Of a stretch of DNA of 64,000 bases, positions 20,049 through 30,658 are shown piece after piece. Each line of letters opens with the position of its first letter. Position 1 is the first letter of the stretch. The position numbers and the translations under genes were made by a program. Source of the stretch: Eustoma russellianum. Lineage: Eukaryota > Streptophyta > Magnoliopsida > Gentianales > Gentianaceae. Under the pieces are notes generated by a model. It had not been told where the DNA came from. It made no database searches and saw only the letters and a program-made list of their open reading frames with translations. The DNA lies in the NCBI GenBank assembly GCA_036186865.1, contig AP025056.1, positions 35,174,536 to 35,238,535 on the forward strand, written 5' to 3'.

Positions 20049-22705
20049 GTCTGTTTTTGGAGAAATTCTCGTGTCAGAAAATCTGGGACAGAATTTGTAT
20101 CTCCTTTAATAAATTCAATATCAAAATCATATATACTTAATAATGCTTGCCATCTGGCAAAAATCTGTTTTGAAGCTAGGTTTTTTACATCTTTTTGCAA
20201 AACTTCTTTTGCAGACTTGTAGTCTATACGTAAAAGAAATTTTTGATTTCGCAAATCACTTTGAAATTTCTGAATGCATAACACAATGCTCAAAATTTCT
20301 TTCTTAATCGTAGAATATGATTTTTGTGTGTCATTCCAATGACCAGAAGTATACTGAACTATTGACTCCTTTCCATTATATAATTGTTTTAAAATTCCTC
20401 CATAGCCTATATCAGAAGCGTCAGTTTCGACTATTTTTGGTAGGTTAGGATCTGCTATGTATAAACAAGGTATTTCTGATACAAGTTCCTTGATTTTCTT
20501 AACTACTGTAGTATGTTCTTCAGTCCATTGTGGAGGATGTTTTTTAAGTCTATTATGCAAGGGTTTGGACAGTTTCATTATATTGGGGATAAAATCAACA
20601 ACGTAATTTAGTGATCCAAGAAATCTTTGTAATTGATTTTTATCTAATATTTTATCTGGAAATTTGGAAGCAAATATTAAAGATCGTTCTATTGGTGAAA
20701 TTGTCCCTTGCTGTAGATAGTGACCTAGAAATCTTATTTTTGTTTGGAATAAGGACATTTTTGTTTTTGATAATACAAGACCATTTTTCTTGACTATGTA
20801 GAAAAATGTTTTTATATTTTTAAAGTGTTCTTCTATGGATTTTGAAAATATCAATACGTCATCTATATAGACGATACAAAAATTCGAATAATCCATAAAG
20901 ATGTTATTCATTATTCTTTGGTATTCTGATGGAGCATTTTTTAGACCAAATGGCATTACTTTCCATTCATATTGGCCAAATGGAACTGTAAATGCTGTTT
21001 TGTATCGGTCTTTCTCCGATATCTGTATTTGCCAGAACCCAGATTTCATATCAAATTTTGAATATATAAATGCAGAATGTAGTTTTGATAGTAGGTCTTT
21101 TTTATTTGGTATAAGATATCTTATCCATTTTAAAGCTTTATTTAAAGGTTTATAGTTAATTACCAATCTTGGTGATCCTCTTTCTATTTCAGAGTTTTTA
21201 TTTACATAAAATGCTGCACAACTCCATGGGGACCTAGACTTTTGGATGAGACCTTTCTTTTCTAATTCATGTATTTCTTTTCTACAATGTTGCTCTAATT
21301 CTGCATTCATTTGAATTGGTCTAGCCTTTGTTGGTATATTTTCTTCCTTAAATTCTGGTGTATATGGTAAATCAACAATATGTTGTTTTCTTGACCAGAA
21401 TGCATTTGGTAATTCTGAGCAAAGTTCTAATTCAAGTAATTTTTGTAGGTCATGTATTTTATTTTTTATGATTGGATTTTCTAATGATTTTTGTATCTTA
21501 GCTGTAGATACTGTATCTTTAAGATTTTGTAAATGAAAATTTTTACTTTGAATAATCGTACTAATTTGTTCATTATGTATTGAACATGCCTTAATTAAAT
21601 CTAGATTTTTTGTTTTAGGTTTTTCTAAAAATTCAAATTTAAGTCTTTTATTTTGTATTTTGAAAGTAATAAACTTATTGTCTACATTGTATGGTGTTAT
21701 TAGATTCATAAACGGAGTTCCTAAAATAACGCCATGATGAATATCATCAACTACCAAAAATTGTGTTTTGATAGAGGTATTTGAATTTATAACAAATGCT
21801 TCAGTTTTATATTTGACTTTAAGTTTAGAATTATTTGCTGCTGAAAGTCTAGTTGTTGTGGGTTCTCTATAGCAACTAGGAACTAGGTCTGTTTTTATGC
21901 AATTTAGATCGGCTCCTGTATCAAACAGAGCAATTGTATCTATATCATAAGCATTTGAGAATTTAATTTTGATTCTTATCAGATATTTTCTAGAAGTTAT
22001 TTCTCTTAGTGCAAATAAAAAATCAGATGGTATATTTGTAAGATTTTCTATTATGTTTGTTTCTTCGATTTGAATATCTGGATTTACTTCTGTATCTGAT
22101 TCTTCAGTTATCTTTTGTAGAAGAATTTTTATAACTTCCGAGTCTTGTTTTTGTTTTTCTTTGAGTTCTTTTAACTCAATCTTGACTTCTTTTATTTCCT
22201 TTTGAAGGTCTGGTATAGATACATTTTGATTTTTTGTTTTCTTATGTTTATGTAATATTTTTGTGAGATCATAATGGCTTGAAGCCACATTTGGTAGTAA
22301 ATGATGTTTTTGTACATCTTTTTCTTTAGAATTTTTATCTATAAATTTGTCAAGAAGATCTTTTTGTATTATAGGATCCTCTATATATTTCAAAATATCT
22401 AAAATTGTTTCTTGATCTTTTGTTAAAACAGATATTATTTTATCAGAAGTTTCGGATTCAGAAGAGGTGTTAATTTCATCAACTTGCAGAGCTTCTTCAG
22501 ATTCAAATGATGATTGAGATGTATCGGATTCAGATGAATCTATTAGAAGATTAGAAATTTTATTAAGAATTGATTCATCTAGATCTAGTTCCTGTAATTT
22601 TGCATTAAACCTACAATAATTTGCAGTATGCCCCTTTTTATGACATTTGTAACATTCAATATTTTTGAAATCTTTTGTATTGGTATTTTTCTTATAGTTG
22701 TTCAT
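20045..22705 (-). CDS. Viral polyprotein C-terminal half: CCHC finger, protease, RT, RNase H (886 codons open)
   Basis: One uninterrupted frame. CYKCHKKGHTANYC (residues about 20-33) is the nucleic-acid-binding finger at the end of the coat protein. A Ser/Glu-rich linker and a charged, probably coiled-coil stretch follow. The aspartic protease has ALFDTGADLNCI (about 262). RT has FWQIQISEKDRYKTAFTVP and YIDDVLIFS (about 612), so the YIDD centre is intact. RNase H has VETDASDIGYGGIL (about 760) and ends at 20045. The lack of an integrase fits Caulimoviridae. It is fused in the original virus to the upstream MP-CP frame, which here is shifted near 22865. The open length is notable for a fossil copy, but the locus is broken elsewhere. 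Confidence 0.85.
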   Translation of the reverse strand: MNNYKKNTNTKDFKNIECYKCHKKGHTANYCRFNAKLQELDLDESILNKISNLLIDSSESDTSQSSFESEEALQVDEINTSSESETSDKIISVLTKDQETILDILKYIEDPIIQKDLLDKFIDKNSKEKDVQKHHLLPNVASSHYDLTKILHKHKKTKNQNVSIPDLQKEIKEVKIELKELKEKQKQDSEVIKILLQKITEESDTEVNPDIQIEETNIIENLTNIPSDFLFALREITSRKYLIRIKIKFSNAYDIDTIALFDTGADLNCIKTDLVPSCYREPTTTRLSAANNSKLKVKYKTEAFVINSNTSIKTQFLVVDDIHHGVILGTPFMNLITPYNVDNKFITFKIQNKRLKFEFLEKPKTKNLDLIKACSIHNEQISTIIQSKNFHLQNLKDTVSTAKIQKSLENPIIKNKIHDLQKLLELELCSELPNAFWSRKQHIVDLPYTPEFKEENIPTKARPIQMNAELEQHCRKEIHELEKKGLIQKSRSPWSCAAFYVNKNSEIERGSPRLVINYKPLNKALKWIRYLIPNKKDLLSKLHSAFIYSKFDMKSGFWQIQISEKDRYKTAFTVPFGQYEWKVMPFGLKNAPSEYQRIMNNIFMDYSNFCIVYIDDVLIFSKSIEEHFKNIKTFFYIVKKNGLVLSKTKMSLFQTKIRFLGHYLQQGTISPIERSLIFASKFPDKILDKNQLQRFLGSLNYVVDFIPNIMKLSKPLHNRLKKHPPQWTEEHTTVVKKIKELVSEIPCLYIADPNLPKIVETDASDIGYGGILKQLYNGKESIVQYTSGHWNDTQKSYSTIKKEILSIVLCIQKFQSDLRNQKFLLRIDYKSAKEVLQKDVKNLASKQIFARWQALLSIYDFDIEFIKGDTNSVPDFLTREFLQKQT

Positions 22706-25297
22706 TTTCCTATAAGGCTTTTTTGTATAGTTTTTGTTTTTATCTTTATAATATGTAGGTGTTTGAAATTTTCTAAAATTCCTATTGTATGTATTCTTTC
22801 TGTATCTATTTTGATATGGAGATTGCTTATTATATTTTTTAGAACAATGTCCATTACATTCTTTTTATAAAATTGATCAGGGTCATTGTCAAATTGCTTA
22901 CAAAAAGTACCTAACTCGGACTTGCTTTGTCTTAATTCTTTTTTAAGACTACTTTGTAATTTTATATCTTGGCATATTCTTAAACATTCCTTTTGTATTA
23001 TACTTATCAGTTCTCCATAAGTATAGGCTGAATATGGAATTATTTGTTGTCCTGATATATCTCTTATTTTATTTCTAACTTTTTCTCCTAATAAATTAGG
23101 GAGGCCTGCAAGGAATTTTTCTTTCCAAAATGGTTGGTTTGAATCTTCCCTAAACATTACTCTAGTTAGGAAAGTGTTTTTATACCATTGGAAATCACTT
23201 AATTTTCTACATTTTAGATTTGATAATAATTCAGCATTTTTATCTTTGATATGTGAAGGATCTCCTATAAAATGTAAAGATATACATAGTATAAGTGTAG
23301 CTACTGCATCAGGAATTGTTTCTCCATCATTTGTATATATAGGATTATCTTCTTGATCAATTTTTATTGCATCTAAAATTTCTTGTCTCTGTAATGAAGT
23401 CAAATAATGATCCCACCAACCTTTAAGTTGTCCAGAGAATCCGGAAATGAGATGCTCTGCTATTGCTTTATCATCTGTTGTTAGCTGTGTTCTGTATGCA
23501 TTTGCTGCCATCGTCATTTGTTGTAGAATATTCAGAATTTGATATTCTGACATTCCATCTATCGTCCATGTGTAAATTGAGTTTGAATTAAATCTATATT
23601 GTGAGATTGGTTTTATGTGTAAATCAGGAGATGTTTGGATCGGAATTATAGATCTATTCCATTCTATTTTTTGTAGAGAATGTTGTGTTGTTTGTGAATT
23701 CTGTTGTTGAAAGTTTTCAAGAGCTTGACTAATATCACTTTCAGAGTCTGTTTTGACTTCTAAGGTATTTATTTTGGAGGTACTTGATATTTCTTTTTCA
23801 TTAGCTATTTTATTCCTAGTCCTATTAGCAATAGACATGGATGTAGTGGGTGTATCAGCTACGACTTCATTTGTAATGGAATTACTATTGTCTAAACTCT
23901 TTTCTATCCTAGAGAGATGTTCTTTCAGATTTTGTTTAAAGTCTTTATTATTAAATACAGTGTTGACACTACTCGAGGATATTTGGTAGGGTTTAAATAT
24001 AGGTTGTTTGAATTTGTGTGATGGTTGATCACTAGATGTGTGTATAGATTGTTTTTCATAATGTTGTGCTATTTTGTCTAGCTGTTTTCCTATTGTATTT
24101 AGGTGTGTGTTAGTGTAATTATTTTGTAAGATAATATTCTTTGTGTTTATGAGAGTGTCTTCACCTGTATTTTTGTAAGGAATTGCTTCTATAGTAGTTC
24201 CTGAAAAATCAACTTTTATCCCTAAAAGTGGTGGATGATTTGAAACCATCTTCTTCTGTGTTGTAAGTGTTGTCCATGTTTTTGTTAATTCTGTTAGTGG
24301 AGTTATTTGTTTGAAAGGAAAAGTGATATTATTTTGTGAAGCATATATTTGGAACCAGTCGAAAAAGAATATATTAATTTTATTACTATTAATAAATTCA
24401 TAATACTGTTCTTGAATTTGTTTTCTACTATCCTTATAATGTCTGAAGAACCATTCTCTTTTATCTATATTTTCATTATTATAAAATTCATTATGTAAAA
24501 AATTTTTGTTAACCACAAATTCTTTTTCTATGACATTTAATTCATTTACAATATTCTCAGTTATTGCAGACTGAGTCGGACTATTTGGTGGGCTGTATTC
24601 TGGTCTAGAATAAACTGGTTTTGGTATCTCAGTAGTATAATTTGCATTTCTAAAGTAAGAATTTGTATTATCAATATCTGATGTTGAAAAACGAGGTTTT
24701 TGATATGGAGTGTTTATCACATATGGTATCTGTGAAAATCTTCCAAGATTTATTGTACTAGAACTAGTAGAAAATCTGCCGGGATTTATCGTACTAGAAG
24801 TGGAGGCTTCATCAGTTGTATCGCTATCTCTAGTTGAGAAACTTATAGCAAAGCTTAGTTTTACAGATCCATCACTTAATTGTTTTATTTTTGTTAATTC
24901 TGTATTTGGTTGATGTTTTTCTTGATTTATGGCTTTTATTGCTCCTTCAAGAATCCATTCTTGTGGAAGATTTACATCATTCCATTTTATAGATCTGGAA
25001 ATTATGGCATTAGATCTTGATAAATCTGTATGTAATATCATTGTTTCTCCTTTTTTCAAGGAGTTTTTTTGGTTTAGGACCAACAAACATGGAACTCATT
25101 ACTTTATAATGAATACGATATATTAAGGCCAAAGGAATTGATCCTGGTAACATATCATATCAATGTGTTTTAATTTGTAAAACTAAAGTTTTTAATATTT
25201 GTGTATCTTTTAAGGAGCATGAAAAATTTGGATAACAATCAAATGAGATCGGTCCTGTACAAAGACTGGACTCAACCGAACTCAGAAGAGATTGTTC
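22702..25297 (-). pseudogene. Viral polyprotein N-terminal half (movement protein part, coat protein), left palindrome arm, broken
   Basis: The movement-protein part starts at the palindrome centre (LCTGPISFDCYPNFSCSLKD), so its N-terminus is missing. Compared with the plus-strand arm there are three lesions: a nonsense change at 25160-25162 (TGA where the other arm has GGA), one extra T in a T-run near 25070 that shifts frame, and one missing base in an A-run near 22865 that shifts frame again. Between the last two the frame is open for 794 codons (25086-22702). It contains a Ser/Thr-rich linker and the coat-protein core (ILQQMTMAANAYRTQL, ISGFSGQLKGWWDHYL, FWKEKFLAGLPNLLGEKVRN). Roles in the live virus: cell-to-cell movement and capsid. 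Confidence 0.82.
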
Positions 25298-25311
25298 GCC
25301 ATAATAACTTT

Positions 25312-28300
25312 GAACAATCTCTTCTGAGTTCGGTTGAGTCCAGTCTTTGTACAGGACCGATCTCATTTGATTGTTATCCAAATTTTTCATGCTCCTTAAA
25401 AGATACACAAATATTAAAAACTTTGGTTTTACAAATTAAAACACATGGATATGATATGTTACCAGGATCAATTCCTTTGGCCTTAATATATCGTATTCAT
25501 TATAAAGTAATGAGTTCCATGTTTGTTGGTCCTAAACCAAAAAACTCCTTGAAAAAAGGAGAAACAATGATATTACATACAGATTTATCAAGATCTAATG
25601 CCATAATTTCCAGATCTATAAAATGGAATGATGTAAATCTTCCACAAGAATGGATTCTTGAAGGAGCAATAAAAGCCATAAATCAAGAAAAACATCAACC
25701 AAATACAGAATTAACAAAAATAAAACAATTAAGTGATGGATCTGTAAAACTAAGTTTTGCTAGAAGTTTCTCAACTAGAGATAGCGATACAACTGATGAA
25801 GCATCCACTTCTAGTACGATAAATCCTGGCAGATTTTCTACTAGTTCTAGTACAATAAATCTTGGAAGATTTTCACAGATACCATCTGTGATAAACACTC
25901 CATATCAAAAACCTCGTTTTTCAACATCAGATATTGATAATACAAATTCTTACTTTAGAAATGCAAATTATACTACTGAGATACCAAAACCAGTTTATTC
26001 TAGACCAGAATACAGCCCACCAAATAGTCCGACTCAGTCTGCAATAACTGAGAATATTGTAAATGAATTAAATGTCATAGAAAAAGAATTTGTGGTTAAC
26101 AAAAATTTTTTACATAATGAATTTTATAATAATGAAAATATAGATAAAAGAGAATGGTTCTTCAGACATTATAAGGATAGTAGAAAACAAATTCAAGAAC
26201 AGTATTATGAATTTATTAATAGTAATAAAATTAATATATTCTTTTTCGACTGGTTCCAAATATATGCTTCACAAAATAATATCACTTTTCCTTTCAAACA
26301 AATAACTCCACTAACAGAATTAACAAAAACATGGACAACACTTACAACACAGAAGAAGATGGTTTCAAATCATCCACCACTTTTAGGGATAAAAGTTGAT
26401 TTTTCAGGAACTACTATAGAAGCAATTCCTTACAAAAATACAGGTGAAGACACTCTCATAAACACAAAGAATATTATCTTACAAAATAATTACACTAACA
26501 CACACCTAAATACAATAGGAAAACAGTTAGACAAAATAGCACAACATTATGAAAAACAATCTATACACACATCTAGTGATCAACCATCACACAAATTCAA
26601 ACAACCTATATTTAAACCCTACCAAATATCCTCGAGTAGCGTCAACACTGTATTTAATAATAAAGACTTTAAACAAAATTTGAAAGAACATCTCTCTAGG
26701 ATAGAAAAGAGTTTAGACAACAGTAATTCCATTACAAATGAAGTCGTAGCTGATACACCCACTACATCCATGTCTATTGCTAATAGGACTAGGAATAAAA
26801 TAGCTAATGAAAAAGAAATATCAAGTACCTCCAAAATAAATACCTTAGAAGTCAAAACAGACTCTGAAAGTGATATTAGTCAAGCTCTTGAAAACTTTCA
26901 ACAACAGAATTCACAAACAACACAACATTCTCTACAAAAAATAGAATGGAATAGATCTATAATTCCGATCCAAACATCTCCTGATTTACACATAAAACCA
27001 ATCTCACAATATAGATTTAATTCAAACTCAATTTACACATGGACGATAGATGGAATGTCAGAATATCAAATTCTGAATATTCTACAACAAATGACGATGG
27101 CAGCAAATGCATACAGAACACAGCTAACAACAGATGATAAAGCAATAGCAGAGCATCTCATTTCCGGATTCTCTGGACAACTTAAAGGTTGGTGGGATCA
27201 TTATTTGACTCCATTACAGAGACAAGAAATTTTAGATGCAATAAAAATTGATCAAGAAGATAATCCTATATATACAAATGATGGAGAAACAATTCCTGAT
27301 GCAGTAGCTACACTTATACTATGTATATCTTTACATTTTATAGGAGATCCTTCACATATCAAAGATAAAAATGTTGAATTATTATCAAATCTAAAATGTA
27401 GAAAATTAAGTGATTTCCAATGGTATAAAAACACTTTCCTAACTAGAGTAATGTTTAGGGAAGATTCAAACCAACCATTTTGGAAAGAAAAATTCCTTGC
27501 AGGCCTCCCTAATTTATTAGGAGAAAAAGTTAGAAATAAAATAAGAGATATATCAGGACAACAAATAATTCCATATTCAGCCTATACTTATGGAGAACTG
27601 ATAAGTATAATACAAAAGGAAGGTTTAAGAATATGCCAAGATATAAAATTACAAAGTAGTCTTAAAAAAGAATTAAGACAAAGCAAGTCCGAGTTAGGTA
27701 CTTTTTGTAAGCAATTTGACAATGACCCTGATCAATTTTATAAAAAAGAATGTAATGGACATTGTTCTAAAAAATATAATAAGCAATCTCCATATCAAAA
27801 TAGATATAGAAAGAATACATACAATAGGAATTTTAGAAAATTTCAAACACCTACATATTATAAAGATAAAAACAAAAACTATACAAAAAAGCCTTATAGG
27901 AAAATGAACAACTATAAGAAAAATACCAATACAAAAGATTTCAAAAATATTGAATGTTACAAATGTCATAAAAAGGGGCATACTGCAAATTACTGTAGGT
28001 TTAATGCAAAATTACAGGAACTAGATCTAGATGAATCAATTCTTAATAAAATTTCTAATCTTCTAATAGATTCATCTGAATCCGATACATCTCAATCATC
28101 ATTTGAATCTGAAGAAGCTCTGCAAGTTGATGAAATTAACACCTCTTCTGAATCCGAAACTTCTGATAAAATAATATCTGTTTTAACAAAAGATCAAGAA
28201 ACAATTTTAGATATTTTGAAATATATAGAGGATCCTATAATACAAAAAGATCTTCTTGACAAATTTATAGATAAAACTTCTAAAGAAAAAGATGTACAAA

Positions 28301-28355
28301 AACATCATTTACTACCAAATGTGGCTTCAAGCCATTATGATCTCACAAAAATATT
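25312..28355 (+). CDS. Viral polyprotein N-terminal part (movement and coat protein), right arm, open to the gap
   Basis: Uninterrupted frame from the palindrome centre into the gap, more than 1,000 codons. Domains in order: movement protein (SSLCTGPISFDCYPNFSC, HGYDMLPGSIPLALIYRIHY), a low-complexity Ser/Thr/Asn region, coat protein (GFSGQLKGWWDHYL; LAGLPNLLGEKVRNKIRD), a basic Lys/Tyr/Asn-rich stretch, the CCHC finger CYKCHKKGHTANYC (about 27950), then a Ser/Glu-rich linker. It lacks the three lesions of the left arm. The frame can be read upstream into the palindrome stem to 25201, but that extension is antisense viral sequence and not the authentic N-terminus. The protease and RT, if present, lie in or beyond the gap. 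Confidence 0.8.
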
Positions 28356-28455
28356 NNNNNNNNNNNNNNNNNNNNNNNNNNNNNNNNNNNNNNNNNNNNN
28401 NNNNNNNNNNNNNNNNNNNNNNNNNNNNNNNNNNNNNNNNNNNNNNNNNNNNNNN
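28356..28455. other. Assembly gap, 100 N
   Basis: Exactly 100 N, the conventional size for a gap of unknown length. Viral DNA ends on the left and an unrelated LTR resumes on the right. Confidence 0.98.
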
Positions 28456-30658
28456 CATTCTGTACAATTTTCATGCGATTTCGACAAGCGTAGGTACCTC
28501 AATAAAAATAATTCCCAACAAGGGTACAACAGAAATTCTGCTGCACTCTCAACTCCATTCCTTACCTTGTCTCCATCCATAAACTCATTATGGGGCTCAC
28601 TTAGCACCTGGAAATCTTTCCTATTTCCTTTATGAACAATATTCAAATGCCCATTCACCAAAACAAGTCAAAATAAATACGATACAACTCATACAAGCAC
28701 AAAGGGTCAATCTGTCCTGTTTTCCAGAATGTTACACCAAATTTCCCTCAATGGTTTACCATCAAGATCAATAGATAAAATCAATTTCTTTACATGGATA
28801 CTTAGCTCTATGTCTTAAGTACTTCCTGTAAAAATTTCAGGTCAATCCAAGATGTTTAAGGTACTTAAATAATTTCTCTCCCTAAGGTGGTACAACCAGA
28901 AACTGTTTTGACCCCTTGATACTAAAAATTTATTTCTGACCAATCCACAAATGATTTTCCAGAAATTCCAACGCCACAATAAACTAGACATAATAAGCTA
29001 CGACCACACCAAAAATAGGCTCAATCCAACGTTTAGAAGGTCCTTAACTAAGTCCATCAATTTGGCATAAAATCTGTCCAGAATTCTGTTTTCGGCCAAC
29101 ATGCATAGAAATATCCTTTCCTTCCTAATTTTGTTCTTTAACCTATATTCCAAGGAAATGGTCATTCAATATACATGATAAGTCTTCCCTATACTAATTC
29201 AAGTCTCTTTTTAGCATGCAAAAGTCGTTCACATGGGCTGTTCATTCTTCCAAACAAAACAGTCCCCTAGTCCAACAATTTCAAAACATAAGAAAAGGTA
29301 ACAACTTAGGCATATTTTCACTAAAGTCATGTCTTAGGCTTCTAGACATTCAAGTATGCACATAATCACATATATTGTAAGGGGTTAAAGTATACTTGCC
29401 TCTTCAAGCTAAAGCTTTTGTCTTTGCTTGGTTATGAAGTGAGATGTGATGAAATCCTTCACCTTCTTCACCTTAAGCATACGGTTTTAAGGGGATGAAA
29501 TGAAAAGATTAGTTCTTTATTCAATAGAAGAAATAGGATAGGTTTGAGGGCTAGAGCATCTTACCAAAATGAGCTTGGAATGGAGATTCAAGCACCACAA
29601 TATGTCACCTCCTAAGAAAGTTGAAGGCTTTCACCTATTTCAACCATGAAACCCACGGTTTTGGCATGGAGGAGGAGAGTTCATGTGAGCTTCATTCTTT
29701 ACCAAAATGAGAATTCTCTTAAGGGAACTTGGAATAAGACTTACCTAGATGTCTTCTTGAGTCTTGAAGTTGAAGTTAAACTCCCATCCTTCAAGATGTT
29801 GGGGGCGAAACCTTGGTGAGGGGAATGGAAATTGTCTAAGTGTTTTGCTCTTGCATGATGAGAAGATAGATGTTTCTAGAATGGTTTGATTTAAAACATG
29901 TTAGGGACTTAGGAGAGGGGGACGGTTTTGGAGGGATTTTTGTGAGGGTTAGGGCTTTCTTGAATGTTAATCAAGGTTAAGTTAGTATAACCTTGGTTAC
30001 TTTATTCAAACTATAGTTACTTTTGTGCTAACCCAAGTTACTTTATTAAATCATGGTTACATTAACCTTGGTTTAGAGAAAAGTAACCATGGTAGGATTT
30101 AAAAATCCTCCATGTCTAGACATTAAGGGGGGGCGGTTTTGGTTGGGGTCTTTATGACCTCAACCATACTACTTCCTTCTTTAATGAGTTGTCTTAACTT
30201 GTTCCTTAATTGCATGTCTATTTTATTTTCTATTTATTCTTTGCATAATAAATTCTTGTCTTATTATTTTAACTAATAAAATTGGCTAGAGATTTCTAGA
30301 ACATCTCCATGTATAGGCCGAAATTTTGGGCCTCTTAGGCATCTTGATATTCCTTGAAATTTTAATTCATATACCATATTGTTTTCTATATTTTATTGTA
30401 TTCTAAGATTAGCATATGTATGTATACAAATACGTACACGCCTATGTGTACCATGTGTTTATACCTTCCCTACATATGTCACACATACATATATATATCT
30501 TGGTATGGTTTATATCATTCTATATTTCATGGACTATCTCAAGAGCATTTAAGTAAAAAGAGTTACGTGGACTTAAGTAACATGCTCTAAAAGAAATTGT
30601 CGCTTTCATTCCATCTCATATTCATAGTTTTCACGTACCTGATTGTTGGGGTACAACA
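28456..30658 (-). repeat. Partial LTR (family 2) inserted in integrase of gypsy copy A
   Basis: On the minus strand it begins TGTTGTACCCCAAC (right end at 30658), as does the solo LTR ending at 50818, and it matches that LTR along its length (for example the stretch after AAGCATACGGTTTTAAGG, 29478 against 49532). It contains a U3 hairpin (30141-30165) and copies of the GGTTA-type motif (about 29950-30090). The left part, about 1.7 kb by comparison, is lost at the N gap. The ORFs inside have no recognisable product. Confidence 0.8.

Larger units (their letters stand above)
17725..28355. mobile_element. Endogenous pararetrovirus locus (Caulimoviridae, florendovirus-like), rearranged
   Basis: Viral DNA with the gene order movement protein, coat protein, CCHC finger, aspartic protease, RT, RNase H, then a second ORF of unknown function and a promoter/leader region. 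The second ORF downstream of the polyprotein fits florendoviruses. The genus is inferred from this arrangement, not from a search. At least three pieces are present: a minus-strand copy (17873-25297), a plus-strand copy (25312-28355, cut by the 100-N gap), and a 148-bp plus-strand ORF2 fragment (17725-17872). No integrase and no LTRs were seen, as expected for a virus that enters genomes by accident. Confidence 0.85.
22254..28355. repeat. Large inverted repeat (palindrome), arms at least 3.04 kb, 14-bp loop
   Basis: Left arm 22254-25297 and right arm 25312-28355 are reverse complements. The loop is 25298-25311. The innermost 37 bp (25261-25297 against 25312-25348) pair perfectly. By eye there are roughly 10-20 substitutions and two compensating 1-bp indels per 3 kb. 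The right arm ends at the 100-N gap, so the true palindrome may be longer. 5' ends of the viral genes face the centre. Confidence 0.9.

Noticed and set aside
20611..21155. Plus-strand ORFs opposite viral RT
   Set aside because: Hydrophobic shadows of the minus-strand polyprotein.
25201..25311. N-terminal extension of the plus-strand viral frame
   Set aside because: It is the reverse complement of viral coding sequence on the other side of the palindrome centre, so not a genuine N-terminus.
28456..28635. Continuation of the viral frame to the right of the 100-N gap
   Set aside because: The frame only passes through N; the sequence after the gap is LTR family 2.
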